From contig NC_063171.1 in NCBI RefSeq assembly GCF_023159225.1, forward strand, positions 37,479,378-37,543,377: a stretch of DNA of 64,000 bases, given 5' to 3'. The position numbers and the translations under genes are program-made. Under the pieces are notes generated by a model that had not been told where the DNA came from, did no database searches, and worked only from the letters and a program-made list of their open reading frames with translations. Numbering within the stretch: position 1 is the stretch's first letter; each line of letters opens with the position of its first letter. Of this stretch, positions 11,936 to 24,617 are shown piece by piece. This DNA is from Perognathus longimembris pacificus (Eukaryota; Chordata; Mammalia; Rodentia; Heteromyidae).

Positions 11936-13797
11936 AACTAAAATGAAATACAGAAAAAAAAAATAGGACAGAAGCAAGTATTCAGCTGACACTGCCTTTG
12001 GGTGATTGAAGGGGAAAGGAAGCAATTCAGTGGATCCTCAATGCTACGGAGGGAGGTGATGGTGAAACCAGGCAAGGTGCAAGGTTAAATCTGCCTGGTA
12101 GTCTCCCAAGGTGAGTTCACTTGGAGTAAGACAAACAGTAGACAAGCCAACTCCATACTCTCGCTAAACTGATGCAGAATGGAAAAAAAATTAAATAAAA
12201 CAGCACATCTGATCTTTTCTGATGAAATTAATTTTCTTTTTGCTGCCACAGTAGGGGAGACCACAGCCTACTTGAATCAACATCATCTGGCTCCTAATTC
12301 TTTCTTTTCTGTGGCAGGAGTCAAAGAGACAAGCCTATGCTTCCTTATGCAATTATTTTTCATGATGTTAGAGGGTAGTTCTGACAAGATCTATGAGAAG
12401 ACTGGACAGGGGAAGTTCTCCCTTTTCTAGTCTTTCAGGATGACAGAGCATGATAAGTCCTAAAATTGCAAGGACTGCACAGTGCTGACAAGGTAGAAAG
12501 TGTATCATTTCAGACACCTTTTATCTTTTACTACATCACAGGTAATTGTGTTCTTGGGGTACTAATTCAAGGTATGTTGACGGAAATCTGAGGAGTTGGG
12601 CACACTAAATATCTCAGCTAAGCCCATCTCTCCATTTGCAAAGTTGTTTATCTCTTGCACAGTTCTATTGAAGTATAATTGCTATTTTAGTGAACTGAAT
12701 ACACTTTTTGTATACAGTTGATGAGATTGAATATAAGCATACACTCAGATCACTACATTAAAATCCAGGTAAAGACATCTACTATCTTCAAAAGTTCCTT
12801 ATATTCCTTGGCATTTGTTTCCTTTTGTTATAAGACACTTAACATCAAATCAACCCTCTTCATAAAAATTTAAATGTATAATGCAATGTTATTGACTCTG
12901 AATGTGTGCTGCACAGGAATGCTGAAAAACTAATTCATGTTGAAAAACTAAAACTTACAGTACTTAAATTAAAATCCCCTGTTTCTTTTGTTCTTGACCT
13001 GGTAAATGCCACTTACTTGTTTTGTACTTATCTGAGTCTTTTAGATACCTCATGTAAGTGAAATCATGCAGCATTTGTTCTTCTGTTACTAAGGTATTTC
13101 ATGTAGACTAATGTCCTCTAGGCATATCTGTGCTGTTATAGATGGAGGAATTGCTTTCTTTAAAATAGTATATCATTCTATTCTCTGTTTACACTGCATT
13201 TTCTTTATTTGTTGGTCTGTAGACATCCAGGTTGTTTTCATAAGCTCTCTATAATGCATGGCGATACATTAAATCTCAGTGTTTAGATGTAAGGTTCTGA
13301 CTTCAATTCAGTTCTATAATAGGATGCTCAAAATCACTAATCATTGGGTTAATGTAAGTCATAACCACTGGGAGATATCGCTCAATAGTTAGGCTGGATG
13401 TTAGATTATTTTTTTAAATGTTGTCACAAGATAGCAAATGTTTAAATTATTTGAGCACCATGAGTAAAAATAACTTAAAAATTAAACAGAGGACTATAAT
13501 ATAATGTAGTACTTGTTGTTTATTTCTATATAAGCAAACTTGGTAGAATTTCTCTCTCTACAAACTTCCCCCCTTTCTTCCTGCTTCTTCTCTCATCTGC
13601 CCTCAAACCTAGGCATCCCAAAGTAATCTTTCTACAGTACCCAAGAAAACACTGGGAAAAAGGGAAGAGTGAAGCATTGGTCAACAGCTGATCATGGAGA
13701 GCTTAGCTTCTGGAACCTTGTGCAGGATGGACACACTCCTTACAGTCCACCCTACTGTGTTTGGTGGTTAACACGATACACCTATCCTTTTTGTCCA

Positions 13798-13799
13798 AG
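13798..13799 (+). promoter_or_regulatory. 3' splice acceptor AG before receptor copy 1
   Basis: The polypyrimidine-rich CCTATCCTTTTTGTCCAAG ends here, so the coding exon begins at 13800, exactly 25 nt before the ATG. The same AG-to-ATG spacing occurs in all four copies. Olfactory receptors commonly have a 5' UTR intron ending just before the start codon. Confidence 0.75.
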
Positions 13800-13824
13800 C
13801 TCCTCCAAACCTACACCTGCCTTA

Positions 13825-14766
13825 ATGTCAAAGCCCAACACCACTTTCGTGACTGAGTTCCTCTTTGAAGGTTTCTCCAGCTTTCAGTGGCAGCACAGGC
13901 TTGCACTCTTTATGGTTTTCCTGACATTGTACCTAGTGACTTTGTCTGGCAACGTGATTATTATAACCATTATTCGCCTGGACCGTCACCTGCACACTCC
14001 CATGTACTTCTTTCTGAGCATTTTCTCCATCTCTGAGACCTGCTACACTGTGACCATCATTCCACGGATGCTTTTGGGTCTCCTCAGCCCTCAACAGACT
14101 ATTTCTTTCCAGGGTTGTGCTGCACAGCTCTTCTTTTATCTAACATTTGGCATCAACAACTGCTTCCTGCTGGTAGTTATGGGTTATGATCGCTATGTGG
14201 CCATCTGCAACCCCCTAAGATACTCAGTCATCATGGGTAAGGCAGCCTGTGTCTACTTGGCAACTGGGTCACTAGGAATTGGCCTGAGTATGGCCATTGT
14301 CCAGGTAACTTCTGTGTTTGGCCTGCCCTTCTGTAATAAGTTTGTCATCCCCCACTTCTTCTGTGATGTGAGACCCCTGCTGAAGCTGTCCTGCACAGAC
14401 ACCACTGTCAATGAGATTATCAACTTCGTTGTCAGTGTCTTTGTTCTTGTTCTGCCCATGTGCCTGATCTTCATCTCCTATGTCCTGATCATCTCCACCA
14501 TCCTTAAGATTGCTTCAGCTGAGGGGAGAAAGAAGGCCTTTGCCACCTGTGCCTCCCACCTCACCGTGGTCATCATCCACTATGGTTGTACGTCTATCAT
14601 TTACCTCAAGCCTAAGTCACAGAATTTTTTGGGGCAGGATAGACTTATCTATGTGACCTACACTGTCATCACCCCCCTGCTGAACCCTGTTGTCTACAGC
14701 CTGAGGAATAAGGAGGTCAAAGATGCTGTGCGCCGAGCCCTGGGGCTAAAAATCCTCTCACCTTAA
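13825..14766 (+). CDS. OR10J3-like: Olfactory receptor, OR10J3-like, copy 1
   Basis: Seven-transmembrane odorant GPCR that would couple to the olfactory G protein in sensory cilia. It has 313 residues in a single coding exon, which is normal length for the family. Visible landmarks: N-glycosylation site N5 (NTT), GN at 42-43 in TM1, PMYFFL at 59-64, and conserved Cys98, which would pair with an extracellular-loop-2 cysteine. The family signature MGYDRYVAIC is at 119-128, SY at 218-219, KAFATCASHLTVV at 237-249 and PLLNPVVYSLRN at 284-295. The frame stays open back to 13669, but those extra 52 codons lie before the splice acceptor, so the ATG at 13825 is chosen. Copy-specific residues include V117-V118 before the signature, G97 before the conserved cysteine and Y276. 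It appears intact. The subfamily call rests on close similarity to remembered human OR10J3; the ligand is unknown. Confidence 0.95.
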   Translation: MSKPNTTFVTEFLFEGFSSFQWQHRLALFMVFLTLYLVTLSGNVIIITIIRLDRHLHTPMYFFLSIFSISETCYTVTIIPRMLLGLLSPQQTISFQGCAAQLFFYLTFGINNCFLLVVMGYDRYVAICNPLRYSVIMGKAACVYLATGSLGIGLSMAIVQVTSVFGLPFCNKFVIPHFFCDVRPLLKLSCTDTTVNEIINFVVSVFVLVLPMCLIFISYVLIISTILKIASAEGRKKAFATCASHLTVVIIHYGCTSIIYLKPKSQNFLGQDRLIYVTYTVITPLLNPVVYSLRNKEVKDAVRRALGLKILSP

Positions 14767-14805
14767 ACAGGATTGCTTGCTCAGGAATTTCTAGATAGGT
14801 AAGGG

Positions 14806-14830
14806 TAGATAGATAGATAGATAGATAGAT
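14806..14830. repeat. (GATA)n microsatellite
   Basis: About six GATA units lie 40 nt after the stop codon of receptor copy 1. They are absent downstream of the other three copies. Confidence 0.93.
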
Positions 14831-15167
14831 GCTTCTATGATGCCTTTAATTATGAGATCATGAAAGACAACCTAGTTGAATTGAATGAAAAAAACAAGAA
14901 GGCTCCTTTTGTAGTAGCTCTTCTCTGGATGTTGCTCTAGAATGGTAAGAAAATGGACAGGAGAAGGCAATGGAAAGATGTGCTTGTTCCTGCTACTCTG
15001 CTACTCATGCCCAATTCTACTCAAATGCACTGGCACAAAGCTATATATAGCCTGAGAATACATTTGGTAATTTTTAAAAATGCAAGAGGATGTTAACTAA
15101 AGTAAAATTCTACAAACATCATTATGCCTCTACTGGGGTTTAAAGTCATAGCTTTTCCATTTTTTTT

Positions 15168-15350
15168 TTTCTGCTTTGGTGCTTACTCCCAGTGCTCTAT
15201 CATTTGAACCATGCCACCACTTTCAGCTTTTTGCTGATTAATTAAGGGTAACTTCCTGTGTTTTGTGGCCTGCAATGGCTTCGAGCTATGATCCTTCAGA
15301 TCTCAGCCTCCTGTTTACTAGGACTGTAGGAATTACATAGCACTGCCTGG
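15168..15350 (-). mobile_element. B1-type chimeric SINE, reverse orientation
   Basis: TGGTGCTTACTCCCAGTGCT, then the CTTTTTGCTGATTAATTAAG linker, then GATCCTTCAGATCTCAGCCT mark a reverse chimeric SINE. No copy is seen at the matching place in units 2-4. Confidence 0.7.
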
Positions 15351-15469
15351 TAACAACAAATGGTTTTGAACATAACCCAGGGAAAAAACTCTTTATTGTT
15401 GTAGAGGGTATCAGAGTAAAGTATGCAACCACTACTATTAAGTGAGGAAATATATAAGCCTCTGCCCCA

Positions 15470-15690
15470 GTAATGGTGGGACAAAGGGTAAACTAATTTA
15501 GTAGTGATACTCACTAGACACTATGTTGAAAATGAACTATACAGCTTGTGGGGGAGGGGGACCGGGAGGGAAAAGCCTGAGAGAAAACAAAGAGGTGATA
15601 CTGTTCAAAAAGAAATGTACTCAACACCTGATATGTATAAATGTAACCCCTCTGGACTTCAGCTTTACAATAACAATTAAAAAGTAAAAT
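15470..15690 (+). mobile_element. L1 3'-end fragment
   Basis: The order ATACTCACTAGACACTATG, a G-rich run, AATGTACTCAACACCTGATA, TGTAACCCCTCTGG and TTTACAATAACAATTAAAAA matches another forward copy at 24420-24617 and, in reverse complement, the element at 15939-16412. The family is an L1 3' UTR subtype by my reading. Confidence 0.65.
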
Positions 15691-15938
15691 ATGTCTCTGT
15701 TCCATGTGCTGTAGGTTTTCTTGCATTCTTGTTTTTGCATACCCTGAAATTGAATCATAGCCAGGAAATCACCAAACTATTGGAGGAGTGTACAAATCTT
15801 CCCTAAATGACACAGAAATGTATCTGAAAAGCTAGAAAACAACATTAGGTACAGAGAATGAGAAGTTGAACTGTACCCAGTTGTGAGATGCACAAATAAG
15901 AAAAATGACTAAGAAGTAGAAAATACTTAAAAGGTGAA

Positions 15939-16412
15939 CTTATCTTTTTCTTGTTCTTTTATTGTCAAAGTAACGTACCAAGGGGTTACAGTTTCATATG
16001 TAAGGCAGTGAGTACATTTTTTATCAAACTTGTTACCTGTTCCTTCATTTTTCCCCCACCTTCACCCCTTCCCCGTTCCCTCCCCACCCTCCCCCGAGTT
16101 GTACAGTTGGTTTTCAGCATTTTGTCTTCTAAGTATTGCTGATGGCATTGGTTCGCCTTTTATCCATTGCCTCTCTAGTTTGGTGTTCCCCTTCCCTAGT
16201 TCCAATAATGTACATACAGTACTCAGTGTACCAAAGTCAGGTACAGTGACAGCAGGGGTAAAAGCTTGGGGAAGAAAGACAAAAGAAAAAGGCATAATTT
16301 CATAGGGTACATTGGAAATAACGACATCAAAGATAAACCACTTTTTTCCAAATCTTGTAGTTCGTTTCACTTAGGATAGCTTGTGATCATATATACATTT
16401 CTATTGCGCTAC
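15939..16412 (-). mobile_element. 5'-truncated L1 insertion with target-site duplication
   Basis: The left edge is the 3' terminus in reverse (TTTTATTGTCAAAGTAACGT), followed by a C-rich stretch (G-rich L1 3' UTR) and L1 sequence to about 16412. The 11-nt duplication TAAAAGGTGAA flanks it at 15928-15938 and 16413-16423. Units 2 (near 27155) and 3 (near 35250) keep an uninterrupted version of the site. Confidence 0.85.
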
Positions 16413-18060
16413 TAAAAGGTGAATTTTTAAAATAAAGTTCACCCCAGGATGAAAGGACATAGAGGTCAGAAGACTCAAAGTAAAAGCAGAAGGCCTTTTG
16501 TGGGTGACACTTAAGCTCTCTGAAAGAGTGCTACAAACATAAATGCTTTAAATTTAACTTTCACAATACTGATGATTAATGAGCAGAAAGTTGAAGCTTC
16601 ATTTGGGAATTTAAGAGGAAACTCCTAAGCCATCCATTGCTTCAGTAGTTTATTGGATCCCTTCAGCTTTAATCAGAGTTAAAACAGTATTTCACATCTT
16701 CATATCACAGGAGGTAGAAAGAAGTACATATTCTAGTACAAGGAAGGGTCTTCTCCTTCTCCCTTCCCTCCACTCTGGTGCACCCCAAAACAGCTGATCC
16801 TGTGACCTGACCCAGCAGAGGCAAGGTCTCTCCATGTGTAGATTAACAGAAGCTGCTTTGCAGAAAGAGCAAAAGGAAAAAGGGAGAAACTATATATGTG
16901 CACCCATCTCCTGACCCCAGCCCCAGATGAACCTTGGTCTCAGGGCTCTCAGTGAGTCTCTTTCAAGAACTGTTCATGTTAAGATGCTTTTTTTTTCTTT
17001 CAGTTCATGTACCTTTTCCTGGATCTTTTGCTACTAATGATTTTCCAATTTCCGTGTATGTTCTGACTTTGCGACAATTATGAAGGGTTCTGTAAAGTCC
17101 AGGGCTCTCAGGAAATACAAATTTCATTTCAATTATTTTTCTTTTCTGCCTGCTTCCCTGACTTAAAAACAGTTGTAATACAGGAAGCATCCTGTAATGA
17201 GGCTTCTGTACTTCCATTTCAGTCTCATTCTTAGAGTTTCCAATTTGTGCAGCTTTATAATGCCATTTATAGATCAGTTAAGGTTATTGTTGCACGTGTG
17301 AATTTTCAAAAATGATTGTCAGTTTACTGAGCTCTATTTACTGTCAGTTAATTTCGTTGTGAGCAGCACAGATTTATCTTTTTAGAACTAGTTGAAAATA
17401 AAAATCTGTATGTTTCAGAATCCATGAGAACAACTGTTCTTCCTCCTCCTCTTCTTTTTCCTCCTCTTCTTTCATTTCTCTTCCTTCTCCTTCATCTTCT
17501 CCTTGTCCTTTTTTTCTTTTCATAAATCAAACCCAGAACCTGGCACATTATGTGCTCTTACACTGGGTTGGACTCTCAGACCAGGAAGTCTTTTTGTTTG
17601 TCTTCTGAAGGTTGTATATGAACAGTTTCACACCTGTGCTCCAAAGTCTATTCAGCAAAGACTATTACTCATTGACAGTGCTGTGCTTACTATCCACAAT
17701 AGATGGAAACTGACAGTTGGCCTATGCCTTTCAAATTTTCAAGAGGGGAATAATGAAATTTTAAAAAATAATGATGTAGGACATGTCTAAAGTCAAAGAT
17801 TTTGTATGAGAATGCTGCGGAGGTTGATAAGGTACTAGATGGAGGAACTAGATTTGGTAAATTATTGTTCAAAGCAGAGCAGATGACCTAAGGGCAGGAG
17901 AGCTCCATTTTGTGGGATTTTCCAGGCTTCTGGTCTGTCAATGCCTCTGCTTTCTCCAGCAGAAAGCTTCAGTTACAGATGAAGTTTAAAGAGCTGCTGC
18001 TGTGCTTTTCATTACTACTGAATAGGAAGGTGGGATGACCACAGCCTTCATTCACTAAAT
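16413..18060. other. 3' flank of receptor copy 1, shared with other units
   Basis: Non-coding sequence aligned with 27160-28340, 35250-37560 and 49200-50830. Recognisable shared phrases are AAGCTCTCTGAAA followed by a distal ACA run, and the GACCTAAGGGCAG-type motif near 17890 (compare 37490 and 50750). An AATAAA occurs at 16431-16436, about 1.7 kb beyond the stop codon. I cannot tell whether it is used. Confidence 0.6.
17439..17520. repeat. Pyrimidine-rich (CTT/CCT)n tract
   Basis: About 80 nt of imperfect CTT and CCT repeats on the + strand. Confidence 0.9.
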
Positions 18061-18069
18061 CAGGAAGGG

Positions 18070-18165
18070 AAGAAAAAAATGTTGTCATTTAAAGAGGAAG
18101 GTGAAAAAAGGAAAGAGGAAAGGGAGGGAAGAAAAGAGAAGAGTGGAAAAAAGGGAGGAAGAACA
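18070..18165. repeat. Purine-rich GA/GGAA tract
   Basis: A mostly A and G run (GGAAGG, GAAAAG and GGGAGG units) with few pyrimidines. Confidence 0.8.
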
Positions 18166-18249
18166 ATACATTCTCCATTTTTTGTTTGTTAGGGTCAGAA
18201 CATTTCTCAGTGGAAAGGGATACATAATCTTCATGGGTATTTACAAATC

Positions 18250-18442
18250 CCCTTAATGTCTCCATTTATGTATATAATTCATCTTGATCAGTCACCTTTG
18301 CCATCCCCTCCCCTTCTCCATCTAGTTACTCCTCCACCCATCTCATTATTTCCTAGTTCCATTATCACATGTTTACACAAGACATTACAGATTCATTCAA
18401 CACTCATTCGTCTTTCCATTCAACTGTTACCTGCCCACTAGC

Positions 18443-18482
<40 letters not shown>

Positions 18483-19690
18483 TATTTTGTTTCAACTTCC
18501 TAATATTTATTTAGTTAAAACATCTATTAATCTGTCATAGAGCATCTGGGCTATTTCAATAATGTGATCATTGTGAATAGTGCTTCAGTGAACATGGGGA
18601 GTGCAGGTACCCGTTTTATCTCTTTACTAGAAACCATTCTTATGAATGCTCTCAATAGATCACAAGGGACGTGGATTTTTAATTTTTTGAGGAATCTCCA
18701 TACCGACTTCCATAGTAGTTGCACTATTTTTACCAACAATGTTTTAGAGTTTCCTTTCCATTGACAACCTTGCCAGAATTTATTGTTTTTCATATTCTTG
18801 ATGATAATCATTCAGACTGGAGTGAGATAGAATGTCAGCGTTGCTTTGGTTGTTACTTATTTTATGATTGGAATGTTGGACATTTCTTCATTATTGGCCA
18901 TTTCTGCTTCTTTTTCTGATAAGTGTCTGTTGAGCTTTTTTGTCCATTACTAATTAAGCTCTTGATTCTTTGGGGAGACAAGTTAAAGCTCCTTGTATAT
19001 TCCCATTTTTAGTCCTTTGAAAGATGTATACTTGGCAAAGATTCTTTCCCATTCTCCTGGTTAACTCTGTAGCCAGTGAGTGCTTCCTTTGCTACTCAGA
19101 AGCTTTGTATCATAATGTAATCACACTTATAAAACCTTGTTCCTATTTGTTGAGCTACTGGAGTTTTATTCAAGAAGTTATTCCTTAAACTAATAAATTC
19201 TAATGTTTAACCTTTTCTGTTATGTAGAAGTCCCAAAGATTCAGGTCATAAAGTCCTTGATCCACTTTGAATTTATATTGGCACAGGGTGAGAGACAGGG
19301 TTCCAATTTCAGATTCTACATGAAGGCATCCATTTCTTCTAGCACCATTTGTTGAAAAGGCTAACTTTTCTTTCTCATATGTTTTGGGCTCCCTTTATGA
19401 AAAATCTGTTGGCTATAGTCATGTGAATTTATTTCTGGATTCTCTAGTGTGTCTCACAGGTCTTTTGGTCTATTTTGTGGCAATACCATGCTGTTTCCTT
19501 TCTTGGCATTTTGTAATATAATTTGAAGTCTGGTTTTTTTATACCTACAGTTTTTTTTGTCAAGACTGCTTTACTATTTGAAGCCTGTAATATTCCCATA
19601 CAAATTGCTTTCTTTTCTTTTAACTCTGTGATAAATCTCACTGGGATTTTGGTAAGTGTTGTATTAAATGTGTAGATTACCTTGGCATTA
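18250..19690 (-). mobile_element. L1 fragment at the junction of units 1 and 2
   Basis: Reading rightward on the + strand gives the L1 3' UTR and then ORF2 in reverse. Landmarks are ATTGTGAATAGTGCTTCAGT near 18570, GTTGGACATTTCTTCATTAT near 18875, CTCAGAAGCTTTGTATCATA near 19098 and CACCATTTGTTGAAAAGGCT near 19343. Multiple stops in the ORF2 region make it inactive. Parts of the same element recur at 28760-29010 and at 38735-41470. Confidence 0.85.
18445..18480. repeat. (AC)n microsatellite inside the junction L1
   Basis: About 18 AC units follow the phrase CCCACTAGCCTACACAC. The copy at 38927 follows CATTAGTCTACACACAC in the homologous L1, so the two loci are paralogous. Confidence 0.95.
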
Positions 19691-22264
19691 TTGTGCCAAG
19701 AAATTTTAAACTGACTTCAAACATTAGGGCAATGGAAAGTTTTCCTTGGGTGTTCATGACAGCAGAGATTCACGCATGCTGAAACTCTACCTGGGGACTT
19801 TTACTTCTAATTTCTCACACATAAAGAAACACTCCATAAGGCTTCAAACTCCCATCCTCTGAGACTAGAGAAATGACTAGAAAACATTACAGGCTTTGTA
19901 GCAGGACATCCTTAATATAGAAAATTAGTCTTTGCATCCTATAGATTGTCCCTAACATCTTACTCAACTCCTACTCCAAGTGGTTCTCTCAGGATTGGGA
20001 ATATGATGCTTCTGCAATGAGGTCTCTAGGCACTCTGCTGTTTAGATTGTGTCTCCTGCCACGGATCATTTGGGAATATTGAGTATTATTTGGGTAAGAG
20101 ATATCCAACCTTTGAGACAGAAGTTTGTTACCCTTTTAAGAATCTCAAATCCACAATTGCCCTTCTGTGGCACAGCAGACAGGATGACAAAAATTGGTAG
20201 GAGCTACTTTAATAGTTTACATGCTTCACTTGGTCTCAGATGCAGGACTGCAAGAGGCTTTATTCCCTTTCCTGGTTAAACAGCAAGTTTTAGGTATGAC
20301 TTTCTGGGTGGTGTCTACATTAGGAAATTTCTATTAAACTGTAGCTCTACTCAGGAATTTTCAGTGGCTCCTAAGGTAAGAAAACACAGGCTGTTCAGAA
20401 AATTATCGTTGTTCTACACTCTAACCTTAAGTGAAGAAACTGGTAGATTTAAATATGATGATGAGCCTTAGCAAAACTCTTGGAAACATTTCATATCTAT
20501 TGGTAAATATCTACATTTTATTTTTCATGCAGCCAAATTTTTAGCATTGTGCCAGTGAATCAGGCTTGAGTTCAACTCTCTATAAGATACAAGAAACAGG
20601 CTATCTGGGTGACTCTCACTTTCTTATGTGCCAGGTTGGGGAGGGATGAAGAATGTATGATCAGTTGTCATGCATTCAATGACCTGTAAAAGATGAGGCA
20701 TGTAGTTTCTGATCAGTAAGAACGTGACTTCTAGAATCTTGCAAAGTCAATGGGATGTGTAATATAGAGAAAAGGGACATTAAATGCTTGATATTCATTT
20801 AGTGGGTCTATATCAAAGACTAGCCAAGAATCTATGTTTGCAAATAGAACTGCAAAATCTCTTCCTGCCATGTTTTTCTTCCTAGCTCTAGTACAATACT
20901 TTTATTTTGTAACTACACAATGTCCGAAATTACTGAGGAAGTCAATTTTCACTAAAATCTGTTTTCTGGATAAGATCTAGTAAATTTTTGAGTTAAATAA
21001 ACCAAAAAATGGAGCAAGTTGAAAAAAAGTTTAGGAAAAGATATAAAGAGTATATTCATCTGGGACTATATTCACCGAGGCCAGATCATGTTTCACTTTC
21101 TTTTGTGTGTCATTCATTGAAAAGAACATAAAGGCAATAAGCAAACATACAAAAACTCTTCTAAATTTTGTGCAATTTTTCATGTTTACATTTCTTATCA
21201 TTTTTTTCTTTCCTTCCTTACATACATTTCCTAGAGCAAACATGCATAATCCTACTCTTGTTACTGCTTTAAATCTGTCCCACTTTGCACCCTTTACTAG
21301 TTATTCTGTTAGAATCTGTAGCATACTTATTCACTTAAAACCTTTTAGGGTATTTATAATTTACAGCTGGCTAAGTGTCTGAATCAGGAACCAAAAAATA
21401 ATACTTCATGCAATAGGCATGGACAGGTACTTTGGTCAAGTTAAGTTTTTAAAACAATGCATGTACACAAATTTCATAGTGTAATAGTATAATACAGCTG
21501 TGATTTGACATTAGTGGGCTGTAGATACCAATGGTAGCACCGAAAGGGAATATGGTTTTCACTTTTGGTTGTGCCTAGATATAGTAACTAGATGAGCTCG
21601 TTTGATCCAAGGGAGGAATAGAATGTTGAGCATTACCAGAATAAGGAGTAGAATGTTGGAAGAGTATTCCAGCAGCATATAAATAAAGCTTATCCTCTGG
21701 TATGCTTATACAAACCTTCTTAAAGTACATGAAATAGGCCATATGAGAATGAGGGAGGAGAACAGAAAAATCCATAAAGCCAAGTAGTCAAAGAATTGTC
21801 TACAAACCAGGAATATTTTCTTGAATCCCACATCTCCAATTCTACTCTTTTCCTTTTCTAAATTTCAACTGGCTCATTCATAAAAAATAGAAATGAATAA
21901 CAACTAATGACACTACTAGTCATTAATGACTTTTTTGTGTTAAGGTTCAGGTCCAATGCTTCAGGTACATTAACCTATTTAATCTTCATAAAAACGTGGT
22001 CTTATGTTACCGTAATCAATTTACAAATTAGTTTTTTAATATTATGCTTAAATTTTTGGAGAAGAATTGAAGAAGTATTTGCAAGAGTGCTCGGCAAACA
22101 GATATTTCAGAAGAACATAATGGTAATGTTCTAAAGGAAGTCATAGGGTGTGACTTATTGATAGGTCAAAAATCAGTTAGGAGGAAATTCCTGTCATGTA
22201 GAGGTGATGACAGGTGTCACATGTAGGTGTTAGTAGAATGTATGAAGTACGCAGGAATACTTTC

Positions 22265-22611
22265 TTACTGAGTTTGGCTTGTCTCATTTACCATCTCCAG
22301 TTATATCAATTTTTCCAGAAATTTCATAATAATTAGTTTTACTCTTCTCTGTGACTGAATAATACCTCATTGCATATGTGTACCACACTTCATCTAATAA
22401 TTGATTGTTGGGCAAATAAATAGTGTGGTTCTACATCTTGGCTTATTGTGATGAGTGTTGCCGTTCAGGTATTTCCTTCTATGTGATTTACATTCTTCTG
22501 GATTTATATCCAAAAATGTCAAGACAAGACAATATGATAGCTATAATTTTAGTTTCTTGAAGAGTCTTCATATATATGTATATATATATACATATTTATG
22601 TATATATACAC

Positions 22612-22645
<34 letters not shown>

Positions 22646-22955
22646 CAACTCAAATGTGGTTTCTAGTCCTAAAAATTGTAATGGTATGACATACTTGTAA
22701 CAAAAGAGATTTTAGAGAGAAACCACATTTGAGGCAGGAAAAGATAAAAAGATGAAGATTACATATGTGAAATATACATTATATATATATGAAAATAGTA
22801 CAATGAAAGCCACCCTGTTTGAAAGACGGGTAAGGGAAACAGAGGCATAAAGAGTAATGCAGGTGCAATGAATCAGCTCAAAGTACATTGTACATCTGTT
22901 GTAACATAATGAAACCCCTTTGCACAATTAGATATGTTGACATAAAATAAAATAA
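22265..22955. mobile_element. L1 with inverted 5' half, unit 2 copy
   Basis: Reverse L1 (GAATAATACCTCATTGCATA, then CATCTAATAATTGATTGTTG) runs to about 22560. After a microsatellite, forward L1 3' sequence (CAAAGTACATTGTACATCTG, then ATAATGAAACCCC) runs to about 22955. It is orthologous in position to the unit 1 copy. Confidence 0.7.
22570..22642. repeat. TA-rich and (GT)n microsatellite
   Basis: Alternating TA/TG/CA ends in about 13 GT units, lying at the inversion point of the L1. Confidence 0.93.
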
Positions 22956-24419
22956 AACACCGAACAAAAGACTGGACTAATAAGAAAGTAAGAGGAGGCA
23001 CAGTTTATGGGATGGGTAGAAAGTAAAGGCAACTATTCAAGTGATTCTCAGCATCGTGAACAGAGGTAGTGTTGAAGTCTGGTAAGGTGTGAGGTTAAAT
23101 CTGCCTGGTACAATATTCCAAGTTAGTCTCACTTGGAATAAGACAAAAAGTAGATGAGCCAGTTCTTTGCTTTCTCAAAGACAGGGTAGAATGAATAGAA
23201 ATGATGTTAAACACAACATCTGGTCTTTTATGATAAAAAGTAACATTGTCTTTGTTTTCACAATAGGAAACACCAACCCCAGGAGTCAAGGGAACAAGCT
23301 TAATATTTATACTAACTTATGCAATTGTTCTTCATGATATCAGAGGTTAGTTTTGACAGACTCTAAGAGAAAACTATTCTTTTCTAGGCTTTCAGTAAGT
23401 ATGACAGGAGATTTCAAAAACTACATGTCAAAGGCCTTGCCTGGCACTGGGGATTGAGGACTAACAGGGATAAATAGGTATCAGTCTTGAATCCTTGTCA
23501 CCTTTTACTAGGGGACTATTCACTGAGTCCTTGTGATACTAACTGAAGACACACTGGGGAGGATATTGATATCGATTATAACACATCTATCTCGCCTTTC
23601 TCTATCTCCCCTTTCCATCTCGACGTAATCTTGTTCTAATTGTCACGTGCTTGTTTCTTAACCTCTTTAGTAGTTGAGGGGAGAGATAATTGATACCCAA
23701 CAGCTGAAACACATTGTGTGTTCACATTTGATGAATTTGAAGATGGGCATACAACCACATAACTATCACCAAAATAAAGGTAAAGGAAGATCTACCACCT
23801 TCAAATGTTTCTTTATGTTCCTTGATATTTTGTTTCCTTTGTAGTGAGACACTTAACAAGAAATCAACCATCTCCAAAAAGTTTAAATTTATAATACAGT
23901 ATTGTTGACTATAAGCATTTACATGTTGCATAGGAGAGCTGAAAAACTAATTCCTGCTGAAGAAGGAAAACCTTACAGCACTTGAATTACAATTGTCAAT
24001 TTACTTTTCTCTTTCCAATGGTCAATGCCACTTACTTGTTTTGTCATTTGACTGTTTTAGGTACCTCATATGAGTGAAATCATGCACTATTTGTACTTTA
24101 GTAATTAGCATTATTCATAATTAGGTTTATCTATGATTTATAAATGGAGGAATTCCTTTCTTTAAAAGCTGTCAAACAGAACATCTATTAATCTGTCCTC
24201 TGTAGGTGCCACATTTTCTTTACCAATCTGGTCATAATCAGGCAGTTGCTTTCATAAACTTTCTATACTAAATAATGCCTTGATAAACACACATGTACAT
24301 TATCAAAATGAACTCCATGAAATGGAGTGGATTTTTTCTTTTTTGTTATTTTTGTTTCCTTTTTTTGTCTTGCTTGTTTATCTGTCATTGGGAGGGCAAG
24401 GGGGGGGGCAGAGAAATGA

Positions 24420-24617
24420 AGGGACAAAGGGTGAGCAAATGCAGCAGTGGTACTCACTAGACACTATGATAAAAATGAACTAAACAACTTGTGAATGGGA
24501 ACAGTAGGGAAAAATTGGTAGAGCACAAGGTAAAGAGTGATATTGTCCAAAATAATGTACTCTTTACCTGACTTATGAAGCTATAATCCCTTTGTACATC
24601 ACCTTTATAATAACAAT
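24420..24617 (+). mobile_element. L1 3'-end fragment
   Basis: The order matches that at 15470-15690: ACTCACTAGACACTATGATA, AATGTACTCTTTACCTGACT, CTTTGTACATCACCTTTATA. A SINE has inserted at or next to its A-rich 3' end. Confidence 0.65.

Larger units (their letters stand above)
8735..19690 (+). repeat. Tandem duplication unit 1 (receptor copy 1)
   Basis: This is the first of four diverged direct repeats, each carrying one OR10J3-like gene. Blocks shared with the other units, in the same order, include the left block near 8800-9330 (compare 19780, 29080, 41800) and a block at 11020-11300. Also shared are an inverted-5'-end L1 at 11290-11935, a block at 12060-12430 (compare 23060, 32450, 45550), the receptor, and 3' blocks at 16430-16740 and 17820-18060. 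The right end is an L1 shared by the internal junctions. Boundaries are approximate because they come from reading by eye. Confidence 0.8.

Noticed and set aside
13669..13824. N-terminal extension of receptor copy 1 (and similar in copies 2 and 4)
   Set aside because: The extra codons precede a splice acceptor, differ between copies and are absent in copy 3, so they are intron read-through.
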